From Fredericiella sp963839515 (GTDB lineage: Bacteria > Chloroflexota > Anaerolineae > Caldilineales > Caldilineaceae), in the NCBI GenBank assembly GCA_963839515.1, contig CAWIVN010000026.1, forward strand, positions 62,001 through 126,000: a stretch of 64,000 nt of DNA, given 5' to 3'. The notes below the pieces were generated by a model, which had not been told where the DNA came from, did no database searches, and saw only the letters and a list, made by a program, of their open reading frames with translations. This document shows positions 9,471 through 18,200 of this stretch, one piece after another. Positions within the stretch are counted from its first letter, which is position 1, and each line of letters opens with the position of its first letter. Made by a program: the position numbers and the translations under genes.

Positions 9471-9865
9471 TGCTTTCATTCTCCAATAGGCTCCTGCAAA
9501 CGCGGAAGCCAAGAAAAAAACGATGCCACTCAGGCAAGACGGTTTGCACTAACAAACCCATCGCCACGCGCAGCATCGCAAATACAAATCAACAAGCATA
9601 AAAGGTTGCGCTCTCTTCCTCTGCCAGCATAGCACAGGGGAGCGCAGCAACCCAATATCACGCCACCCATGGGGTGCATGTCGCGTTCGGGGCACGCATG
9701 CTCGTAGGGGCACAAGGTCCGGCGCAATAGCGCCACCAATTACCGCGAGCTTCCCTTCGCCGGACCTTGTGCCCGCCCCAGATGGGGCGGCACTGCCCTC
9801 GCTCCCAACCTGAAACGCACGCCACCCCTGCGGACCCGGTCACCTCAGTACGCAACCTGGTGCCG
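9471..9865. other. 395-bp intergenic gap with palindromic element
   Basis: No convincing gene on either strand. The right half contains the second copy of the dispersed palindrome (9708-9774). A smaller imperfect hairpin (GGTTGCGCTC near 9604 against GAGCGCAGCAACC near 9640) lies to its left. The gap separates the stop of the amidohydrolase gene (minus strand, transcribed toward it) from the start of the CoADR gene, so it should hold a terminator and a promoter. Confidence 0.6.
9708..9774. repeat. Dispersed palindromic repeat, copy 2
   Basis: Perfect 16-base arms, GGGCACAAGGTCCGGC (9708-9723) and GCCGGACCTTGTGCCC (9759-9774), flank a 35-base centre. The arm differs from copy 1 (CACGAGG against CACAAGG), and both arms have changed together, so pairing is preserved. 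Placed just downstream of the amidohydrolase gene, it may also terminate transcription. Confidence 0.75.
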
Positions 9866-11488
9866 CTATGTCCGGTCGTACACCACGCGCCCATCGCATA
9901 ATGTCATCACCGGGCGCACTTTGGCGATCTCTTCCCCTCCCAGCGCAAACAGGTCGGCGTCGAGGAGGACGAGATCGGCGAGGAGGTCGGGGGCCAGTTG
10001 GCCCTTGGCTTGCTCCTGGAACTCGACCCAAGCGGGCACGCGCGTATAGCCGTCCAGTGCCTGCGCCAGGTCGAGCGCCTGGTTGGGCAGCCCCTCGGCC
10101 CACGGCTTGCGCGTGACGACGGCTTCCAAGCCGCGGTAAGGGTCCATCGTGACGATGGGCCAGTCGCTGCCAAAGGTGAGCGGCGCCCCGATTGCATGCA
10201 CGTCGCGCCAGGGGAAGGCGTCGCGCCAGCGGCGGCGGCCCACAATCTCGGTCCAAAACATAAAGTAGTTGCGCTCGGGGCGCGAGGCGTGCAGCGGCTG
10301 CATGGAGGCGACAACGTCCAGGTCGCGTATACGCGGCAGGTCGGCCGGGTGCAGCAGTTCGATGTGCTCGATGCGATGGCGGCTGTCGCGAGGACCGTTG
10401 GCACGCCGGGCGGCGGCAAAGCCATCCAGCGTGCGGCGAATGGCGGCGTCGCCGATGGCGTGCACGACGATCTGCAAACCCAGGCGGTCAGCCTCGACGG
10501 CATAGCGGTTGAACTTCTCGGCCGACCACAGCACCTCGCCACAGGTGTCAGGCCGCAGCGCATAGGGTTCGAGCATAAAGCCGGTGAACGAGTCGATCAC
10601 GCCGTCCATAAAAAACTTGACACTGCCGGTGCGCACCATGCCAGTACGATAGCAGTCGCGCAGCACAGCAGCCTCGTCCCTCAGCGCCTCGAACGGCGTC
10701 TCAGGCTTGACGCTGTAAGCGATCCAAACGCGCAGGCTGAGCCTGCCTTGTTCCTCCCTGGCCGCATAACGCGCCATCTGGGCGGCATCGCCGTCCATGT
10801 TGTGCACGCCGGTGATGCCCCAGGATGCCGCCTCTTGCATAGCGAGGTCCAGCAGCCGGTCGCGCTCGTCTTCACCCTGCGGCGGCATGGCGTCCAGCAC
10901 ATAGCGGAACGCGTCGCGCTCGGTGAGCTGGCCTGCAGCCATGCCATCCTCACCCATTACGATCTCGCTGCCGTGCGGCACCGGCGCGCCGCGCAAAATG
11001 CCCGCCAATTCGAGTGCCCGCGTATTGGCCCACATGGCGTGGTAGTCAAACGACATTAGCGCCAGGGGACGGTGCGGCTCGATAGCGTCCAAATCATGGC
11101 GCGTCAGCATGCGGTCGCCGCCCAGCACGTCGTACGCCAGCCGGTGGCCCGTGATCCACTGCTTGTGCGGGTACTTGGCCGCATACGAATGCAGAATTTG
11201 CGCCAACTGGTCGAGGCCGTGAATGTCTTCCAGCAAAGCATCCTCGTAGTTGGTCGACCCCCACTGCAGGTGAAAATGGCTGTCGATCAATCCCGGCAGC
11301 AGCGTAGCGCCCTGGCCGTCCACCACACGCGTAGCTGGGCCGCGCCAGGCCAAGGCCTCAGCCGTCTCGCCGACAAAGACGATGCGATTGCCGCGCACCG
11401 CTACCGATTGTGCCCAGGGCTGCTGGGGATTTGCAGTAAACGCCCTGGCCTGGGTAATAATTAGGTCAGCCTGCTCTTGCCGGTTCAT
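9866..11488 (-). CDS. YtcJ-type amidohydrolase (amidohydrolase family 3)
   Basis: 540 residues, close to the usual length of the family. Metal-ligand motifs are in order: LIDSHFHL (N-terminal HxH), VVHAIGDAAIRR, RHRIEHIELL and LTFGSDWPI with the late Asp. The N- and C-terminal strands form the composite beta-sandwich seen in these hydrolases. No signal peptide, so cytoplasmic. CGGAGGAT lies eight bases before the ATG. The gene is divergent from the aminotransferase operon with only about 60 bp between starts, suggesting shared control. The substrate is unpredictable for this family. Confidence 0.88.
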   Translation of the reverse strand: MNRQEQADLIITQARAFTANPQQPWAQSVAVRGNRIVFVGETAEALAWRGPATRVVDGQGATLLPGLIDSHFHLQWGSTNYEDALLEDIHGLDQLAQILHSYAAKYPHKQWITGHRLAYDVLGGDRMLTRHDLDAIEPHRPLALMSFDYHAMWANTRALELAGILRGAPVPHGSEIVMGEDGMAAGQLTERDAFRYVLDAMPPQGEDERDRLLDLAMQEAASWGITGVHNMDGDAAQMARYAAREEQGRLSLRVWIAYSVKPETPFEALRDEAAVLRDCYRTGMVRTGSVKFFMDGVIDSFTGFMLEPYALRPDTCGEVLWSAEKFNRYAVEADRLGLQIVVHAIGDAAIRRTLDGFAAARRANGPRDSRHRIEHIELLHPADLPRIRDLDVVASMQPLHASRPERNYFMFWTEIVGRRRWRDAFPWRDVHAIGAPLTFGSDWPIVTMDPYRGLEAVVTRKPWAEGLPNQALDLAQALDGYTRVPAWVEFQEQAKGQLAPDLLADLVLLDADLFALGGEEIAKVRPVMTLCDGRVVYDRT

Positions 11489-11549
11489 CGCCCGCCAATC
11501 CTCCGTTGCGTATCAAGGTGCTACCGATCCAGGATCGAACGTGAATACT

Positions 11550-12716
11550 ATGACAACATCCAAACCGCTTCAACTGGCCACCATGCAGTCGGAAACGCCG
11601 GCCGACGTCATCGACTTTGGCCTCGGCCATCCTGCCTCAGACCTGCTGCCGCGTACGATTTTACAAGAAGCAGCAGCTCGACGGCTGGGCCAGCCCGACG
11701 CCTCGCTGCTGCAATACGGGCTGGAACAGGGCGACGGCTACTTCCGCGTAGCATTGGCCAACTTTCTCACACCACGCTATGGTTTTGAGGTCGGCTACGA
11801 CAACCTGTTTGTCAGCGCCGGCGCTTCGCTGGCGCTCGAGCTTATCTGCACCCTCTACACGCAGCCGGGCGATGTGGTCTTTGTCGAAGAGCCGAGCTAC
11901 TTCCTGGCATTGCGCATCTTTGCCGACCACCACCTGCGCGTGGTCAGTATCGCCACCGATGAACACGGGTTGCGCATCGACGCCCTGCAGGAGGCGCTGC
12001 GCCAACACCGTCCGACACTGTTCTACGTGATCCCCACGCACCAGAACCCATCAGGGGCTACACTGCCGCTCGACCGCAGACAGCAGTTGGTGGCGCTGAG
12101 CCTGGAGCATGGCTTCTTGATTGTGGCCGATGAAGTGTACCACTTGCTGAGCTACAACGCCGCACCGCCCCCGCCGCTGGCACAGTTCGCAGCGGGCGGC
12201 AGCGTCCTGTCCGTCAATTCGTTTTCCAAGATCCTGGCGCCGGGGCTGCGGCTGGGCTGGGTGCAGGCCGCGCCCACACACATCCAGCGCCTGGTCAACA
12301 GCGGACTGCTTGACAGCGGCGGCGGCCTGAATCCGTTCACCTCGGCATTGGTGCGGGTCGTGATCGAAGACGGTAGGCAGGACGCTTACCTGGCGCACCT
12401 GCACGCCACCTACCGCAAACGCATTGACGTGCTGAACGACGCCCTGCGCGCCGAATTGGGTGACAGGGTAAGTTTCACGGCACCGCAGGGCGGCTACTTC
12501 TTCTGGCTGCGGCTGCCGGAGGGTTACGACGCAGGGGCACTGATGGAGCATGCAGCCCGCCACAAGGTAGGCTTCCGCCCTGGCGTGCGCTTCTCCAGTC
12601 GCGACGGGCTGCGCAACTACCTGCGGCTCAGCTTTGCCTTTTACGAGGCGGACCAGTTGGCTGCAGGCGTGCAGCGCCTGGCAGGGGCGATTGCAGACTA
12701 TGCCCACACTCGTTGA
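11550..12716 (+). CDS. PLP-dependent class I/II aminotransferase (LysN/2-aminoadipate type)
   Basis: About 388 residues. Motifs are FGLGHPASDLLP, SAGASLALELICTLY, the HQNPSG loop, DEVYHLLSY and the PLP lysine in SVNSFSKILAPGLRLGW, matching MocR-fold aminotransferases that lack the DNA-binding domain (2-aminoadipate or valine-pyruvate type). The ATG at 11550 is chosen by homology; a GTG at 11541 lies six bases after AGGAT and may be the true start, adding three residues. The next gene starts 17 bp before this one ends, so the two are translationally coupled. Confidence 0.87.
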   Translation: MTTSKPLQLATMQSETPADVIDFGLGHPASDLLPRTILQEAAARRLGQPDASLLQYGLEQGDGYFRVALANFLTPRYGFEVGYDNLFVSAGASLALELICTLYTQPGDVVFVEEPSYFLALRIFADHHLRVVSIATDEHGLRIDALQEALRQHRPTLFYVIPTHQNPSGATLPLDRRQQLVALSLEHGFLIVADEVYHLLSYNAAPPPPLAQFAAGGSVLSVNSFSKILAPGLRLGWVQAAPTHIQRLVNSGLLDSGGGLNPFTSALVRVVIEDGRQDAYLAHLHATYRKRIDVLNDALRAELGDRVSFTAPQGGYFFWLRLPEGYDAGALMEHAARHKVGFRPGVRFSSRDGLRNYLRLSFAFYEADQLAAGVQRLAGAIADYAHTR

Positions 12717-14088
12717 ACAACTGCGCGCGGCGTTGGGCACAGACACCGTACTGACGGGCGGGGAGGTGGCGGCGCGGGCCGCCAGTTGGATCGATCCATC
12801 GCCCTTGCAGGCGGCGGCTATCGTGCGCCCACGCACGACTGAGCAGGTCGCTGCGGCGCTGCGTATCTGCCACGCCGGCGACCAGCCGGTGATCACCCTG
12901 GGCGGCGCGACCAACCTGGTAGATGCCACGCACAGTACGCTGGCCGACGTGCTGCTTTCGCTCGAACGCATGCAGGCAGTGGAGGCGGTGGACGTGGCAG
13001 GACAGACGATGACCGTGCAGGCGGGCGCACCCTTGCAGGCCGTGCAGGAAGCCGCAGCCAAGGCCGGGCTCCTCTTTCCGCTCGACCTGGCGGCACGCGG
13101 GTCGGCGACCATCGGCGGCTGTGCAGCGATGAACGCAGGCGGGGTGCGCGTGCTGCGCTACGGCGTGATGCGCGACCTGGTGCTGGGCGTGGAGGCGGTG
13201 CTGGCAGACGGCACGATCATCTCCTCTCTCAATCGCATGCTCAAGAACAACGCCGGCTATGACCTCAAGCATCTCTTTATCGGCAGCGAGGGCACGTTGG
13301 GCGTCATCACCCAGCTCGTGCTGCGGCTCTATCCGGGGCAGAATCACGCCAACACCGCCTTAATTGCCGTAGACGAGTTTGCGCAAGTGGTGGGTTTGCT
13401 GCACCTGCTCCAGGCCGATCTGGGCGGGGCACTGGCCTCCTACGAGGTCATGTGGCCGCAATACTACCGGCTCACCACGACGCCGCCGGCTCCTTCCAGG
13501 CCACCGTTTGCCCAAGATTACGCGTATTACGTGCTAGTCGAAGCGCTAGGCACTTCATATGAGCGCACGCGCGATGCCTTCGAACGCGCCATTGATCACG
13601 GATATAACGCCGGCCTGATCACGAATGCCGTCGTGGCTGCGGGCGAAGCGCAGCGCGCTAAGCTGTGGCGCATACGCGAAGACTCGGAACAGATCGAGCG
13701 CCAGCACCACCTCACCTTTGGCTTTGACGTCAGCCTGCCGGTGGCAGAAATGGAGGAGTACGCCGAGGATGTACTGTCCGGCGTTGAGTATCACTTTGGC
13801 GAAGAGGGGCGCTGCTGGATCTACGGCCATCTGGCCGACGGCAACCTGCACGTCAACGTGTGGGCGCCAACGCTGACGGCGGCTGACCGCACCACGGTCG
13901 AGGGCGTTGTCTACCGCCCCCTGCGTCTGTGTGGCGGCTCAATCTCGGCCGAGCACGGCATCGGGCTGGAGAAAAAGGCCTATCTCAGTTGGTCCCGCAC
14001 GCCGGAGGAGTTGGCGCTGATGCGGCAGATCAAGGTGGCGCTGGATCCAAAGCAAATTCTAAATCGAGGCAGGATCTTTGATGTCTGA
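12700..14088 (+). CDS. FAD-binding oxidoreductase, GlcD/D-lactate dehydrogenase type
   Basis: 462 residues of the VAO/PCMH flavoprotein family. FAD-binding features include TLGGATNLVDATHST and the SATIGGCAAMNAGGVRVLRY segment; the C-terminal cap ends with GHLADGNLHVNVW and SAEHGIGLEKK, as in glycolate and D-lactate dehydrogenases. It would oxidise a 2-hydroxy acid to the 2-oxo acid. The ATG overlaps the end of the aminotransferase gene, consistent with an operon in which one enzyme makes the 2-oxo acid and the other aminates it. Substrate uncertain. Confidence 0.88.
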   Translation: MPTLVEQLRAALGTDTVLTGGEVAARAASWIDPSPLQAAAIVRPRTTEQVAAALRICHAGDQPVITLGGATNLVDATHSTLADVLLSLERMQAVEAVDVAGQTMTVQAGAPLQAVQEAAAKAGLLFPLDLAARGSATIGGCAAMNAGGVRVLRYGVMRDLVLGVEAVLADGTIISSLNRMLKNNAGYDLKHLFIGSEGTLGVITQLVLRLYPGQNHANTALIAVDEFAQVVGLLHLLQADLGGALASYEVMWPQYYRLTTTPPAPSRPPFAQDYAYYVLVEALGTSYERTRDAFERAIDHGYNAGLITNAVVAAGEAQRAKLWRIREDSEQIERQHHLTFGFDVSLPVAEMEEYAEDVLSGVEYHFGEEGRCWIYGHLADGNLHVNVWAPTLTAADRTTVEGVVYRPLRLCGGSISAEHGIGLEKKAYLSWSRTPEELALMRQIKVALDPKQILNRGRIFDV

Positions 14089-15112
14089 GGGAATGGAAAA
14101 CGCCGTCAACCTGGTCGTATTCCGCGGCTATGGTACGCCGCAGCGGCTCTTTCTGTCGGGCCGCGTCCTGCGCAATGCGCCGGACGTAGCGGTGATGGGC
14201 TCATCGACCCTGCGCAACCTGGCGGCAGCCCTGAATCGGCTGGACAGCAACGAACTGCCCAATATTACCGTGCGCGCTGCCTACCGCGATGAGAGTTGGG
14301 AGACGACCAGCGACGAAGAGGGCTACTTCGCCTTTCAGATTGAACCCGAAAACCCGGTCGATGCTGCACAGATGTGGCATGATTTTTCCGTCACCTGGTT
14401 GGACCCCGAGGCGGACGGCAGCGGCAGTGCCGTGCCGGCGCTCATCCTCACGCCGCCGCCAACGGCCACCTTTGGCGTCATCAGCGATGTCGACGACACT
14501 ATCCTGCGCTCCTATATTACCTCGCTGGTCAAGATGGCACTGGAGATGCTGCTCAAAAATGCCTACTCGCGCGCCACGTTTCCTGGCGTGCCCGCCTTCT
14601 ACCGGGCACTACACGCAGGGGCAGGTGGCGACGAGCAGAATCCCATCTTCTACGTCTCGCTCAGCCCCTGGAACTATTACAGCTTGCTCAGCCAATTCTT
14701 GGATATAAACCAGATCCCGGCAGGCCCGCTCATCTTGCGCGACTATAACTTGCAGGCGCTGGCCTCATTGGGCCAACCTTCGCCCAAGCGCAAGCTCATC
14801 CAAGAGTTGCTTGAAATCTATCCGACCCTGCCGTTTGTGCTGCTGGGGGACAGCGGCCAGCACGACCCCGAGATCTACGGCGAGGTGGTGCGTGAAAACC
14901 CAGGCCGTATCCTGGCCATCTACATTCGTGACGTCAGCGAAGGCAAAGACGATGACCGGGCAAAGGCGATCGGACTGCTGGCCGAGCAGATACGCGCTTG
15001 CGGGATAGAGCTGCTGCTCTCGCCGCACACGGTGGATTTTGCCGCCCATGCCGCCGCGCTAGGGCTGATCCAGCCGCTCGATTTAACACAAGCATCAGAG
15101 GACCAAGAGTAG
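14081..15112 (+). CDS. App1-like phosphatase domain protein (DUF2183)
   Basis: 343 residues. The C-terminal two thirds is the App1/DUF2183 HAD-type catalytic domain: the nucleophile motif SDVDDTIL (around residue 137), the FYVSLSPWNYY segment and FVLLGDSGQHDPEIY. In yeast App1 this domain dephosphorylates phosphatidic acid; bacterial members are uncharacterised. The first ~120 residues form a beta-rich module with no signal peptide. The start ATG overlaps the stop of the preceding oxidase gene by eight bases, so it belongs to that operon. A stem-loop follows the stop. Confidence 0.85.
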   Translation: MSEGMENAVNLVVFRGYGTPQRLFLSGRVLRNAPDVAVMGSSTLRNLAAALNRLDSNELPNITVRAAYRDESWETTSDEEGYFAFQIEPENPVDAAQMWHDFSVTWLDPEADGSGSAVPALILTPPPTATFGVISDVDDTILRSYITSLVKMALEMLLKNAYSRATFPGVPAFYRALHAGAGGDEQNPIFYVSLSPWNYYSLLSQFLDINQIPAGPLILRDYNLQALASLGQPSPKRKLIQELLEIYPTLPFVLLGDSGQHDPEIYGEVVRENPGRILAIYIRDVSEGKDDDRAKAIGLLAEQIRACGIELLLSPHTVDFAAHAAALGLIQPLDLTQASEDQE

Positions 15113-15161
15113 TGCCATGATTTACCGCCAAGGACGACCGCGGCATGTAGGCCGAAACATA

Positions 15162-15199
15162 AAGAGAGAGGACGCCCGTATGGACGTCCTCTCTTCTTA
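15162..15199. terminator. Bidirectional hairpin terminator
   Basis: AGAGAGGACG (15065+100, i.e. 15165-15174) pairs with CGTCCTCTCT (15185-15194) around a 10-base loop. A T-rich tail follows on the plus strand and TTTATG follows on the minus strand. It separates the convergent App1-like and coiled-coil genes. Confidence 0.75.
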
Positions 15200-15225
15200 T
15201 TGCGTTTACCGCCTACGTGCAGGCT

Positions 15226-18200
15226 TTACTGCTCGCCGCGGCTTTCCAGGAAGTCGCGCGCCTGGCGAACCCATGAGCCATAGTCCGGCACAAGCGGCTT
15301 GCGCGCCTGGCAGATCTCGGCCAGCCGCTCCTCGCTCGTGTTTGCCAGTTCGCGATAGGTGCGAATCCCGGCGCTGTAGAGGCGCTGCTCGAAGATCTTG
15401 CCGATGCCCTGGATGGGCTCGAAATCGTCGGGCGTCTCGCCTTCGGACAATAGGCCTACGCTGCCGGTCTCTTCGGCCAGGCGCACGGCGTCGCTGCGCA
15501 CCTCGTTCATATCCATGGCCAACTGCTGCATCTCGGTCAGCCGCAGGACGAGTTCGAAGTCGTCGTCGGTCATGTGCGCCACTTCCCAGAAGGTGCCGGC
15601 TCCAGCACGGTACAGGCGCTGCTCGAAGGTCACGCCAATGTGCTTGAGCAGCGACAGATCCTGGACATCGGCCGTGGAGTGCACTTCTACACCACGTGCT
15701 TCGGCAGCGGCACGTGCCGCCGCTTTGAAGTCGCTGGTCGTCTTTTCCGCCGGCAGCGTGATGGCCTCCAGCTTGGTCTCTGCCTCCTGGACGGCACTGT
15801 CACGTTCGGCAAGCAAAGCCTTAGCTGCGTCCTGGTCGGCGGTGAGTTCGTCCACCTGCGCCTGCAGCTGCAAGCGTGTCGTCTCGGCCTCGTTGTACTG
15901 GGCCTGCAGTTCGGCCGTTTTCTGGTCGATCACCTGGAGTTCTTCGGCATGCGCAACATTGGCAGCGTCAATCTGCTGCTGCAACGCCTCAAGCTGCGCC
16001 TTGGCTTCTTCCAAGGCGGCCGTCTGGCTCTGGTACTGCGTCTCCAGGTCGGCCTTGGCTGTGGTCAGCGCAGCTTGTTCCTGCTGTACCGAATCCAGCT
16101 GGGCGCTGGTTTCCTTCAGTGCCAGCTGCTTGTTGCGGATGGCGCCGGCCACGGCCACCGCACCAGCCGTCTTGGCCAGCGGCACGGCCATCGAACGCGT
16201 GGCCTCGCCGCCAGTCTCAGCACTAGTCTCAACGGCTGGGCCGATCAACTTCTCGGCGATGGCGCTAACGCTTTCCTCGTCGCCGGCCTCCCAGGCCGTG
16301 GCCAGGCTCGCCAGATCGCTGTTCAGTTGATCCAGCTCTGCCTGCAGCCGTTGGCGCTCCTCTTCCGTGGCCGTCAACTCGGCCTGCACGGCCTCGTGCT
16401 GGGCAGTAAGATCGGCCAGCGCTTGTTCCTTCTGCTGGACCTGGCTCTCCAGATCACTCTTCTCACTGGTCAGGGCATTGATCTGATTTTCCAGTTCGGT
16501 GACCTGGGCACTGGCGCTCTCGAGGGCATCCTTGCGCCGCTTGAGCACTGTACCCAGCGCGACCACGCTCGCCGCCGCGCCAACCTTCTTGGCCGGTGCA
16601 GTCTCGCCCGAACCCTCAGCCCCTTCGGCCACAGCGGCAGCCGGCTGGGCAGTGTCCTCGGCATCGCCGAATTCGGCCAGGTAGGCCTGCAGCTGGCTGT
16701 CGACTTCCTGCAGCTTGCTTTCCAGTTCACCACGGGCGCCTTGCTCGCCGGCATACTCGCCCTGCAGCGCCTCGAGCTGCGCCTTGGCTTCTTCCAAGGC
16801 CGCCGTCTGGCTCTGGTACTGGGTTTCCAGGTCGGCCTTGGCTGTGGTCAGCGCCGCTTGTTCTTGCTGCACAGAGTCCAGTCGGGCACTGGTTTCCTTC
16901 AGCGCCAGCTGCTTGTTGCGGATGGCCCCGGCGACGGCAACCGCACCGGCCGTCTTGGCCAGTGGCACTGCCATCGAACGAGTGGTTTCGCCATTGTCAT
17001 GGCCATTCACAGCCTCACCTTCTGCCGGCTGAGACTCGCCGCCAGTCTCGGGCGCCGGGCCGATCAACTTCTCGGCGATGGCGCTAACGCTTTCCTCGTC
17101 GCCGGCCTCCCAGGCCGTGGCCAGGCTCGCCAGGTCGTTGTTCAGCTCATTCAGTTGCGCTGCGAGCCGCTGGCGCTCCTCTTCTGTGGCCGTCAACTCG
17201 GCCTGCGAAGCGTCGAGCTGGTTTTTAAGCGTCTCTACATCAGTCGTCAGCGTGGCAACGTCGGCTTGTGTGGTCTCGTACTGGGCAGTGAGATCGGCCA
17301 GCGCCTGTTCCTTCTGCTGGACCTGGCTCTCGAGTTCACTCTTCTCGGAAGTCAGGAGGCTGATCTGATTTTCCAGTTCAGCGATCTGTGCACTGGCGCT
17401 CTCGAAGGCATCCTTGCGACGCTTGAGCACTGTACCCAGCGCGGCGACGCTCGCCGCAGCGCCAACTTTCTTGGCCGGCGCACTCTCGCCTGCGTCCGCC
17501 GCCGTCGCAGCATCACCCTGGGCTGCTGCGTCTGGGGCAGGCGCTTCAGCCGGTTGCGCAACGTCTTCTGGATCTCCGTATTCGGCCAGGTAGCCTTGCA
17601 ACTGGCCATCAAGCTCCTGCAGCTTGTTCTCCAGTTCGCCACGCGCGCCTTGCTCGCCGGCATAGTCGCCCTGGAGCGACTCCAGCTGCGTCTGCACATC
17701 GGAAAGGCTGAGACCGCGGCTCTCCAGCTCGGCGGCCAATGCATCCTTGGCCGCGCTGTAGGTTTCCAACTGCTCTTGCAGTTCTGCCAGTTGCGTTTTG
17801 GCGTCTTCCAGTGTGCTCTGCTTGCTGCGCACAAGTTCGACGACGGCCACTGCGCTGGCGTTCAAAGCGTCGATACTTGACGCTTCGACCTCAGCTGCAA
17901 CAGGTGCAGCTTCTGCTGCTGGCGTTTCCACTGCCAGTGTTGCCGCAGCGGCCTCGCCGGCTGCTGCGACGGTGGCATCCGGCGCAGGCTCAGCAGCTGC
18001 CCCACTGGCCGCGCCATTAGCTGCGTAAGTCGCAGTCAACTCCTGGAGATCGGCGGCAACGCGGCGCACCTGCTCCTCCAGCTGGTTGCGGTCTAGCTGC
18101 CGGATTTCCATCTCGGCTTCGAGGCTGCTGGCATGCATGCTTAGAGCGTCGAAGCGAGCGCTGCGCTGGCTCATCGCCGTTTGCAGCTCTTCCACCTTGC

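Noticed and set aside
15574..17880. Very long plus-strand frame (768 codons) opposite the coiled-coil gene
   Set aside because: It mirrors the repetitive Ala/Glu/Gln codons of the real gene and has no domain of its own.
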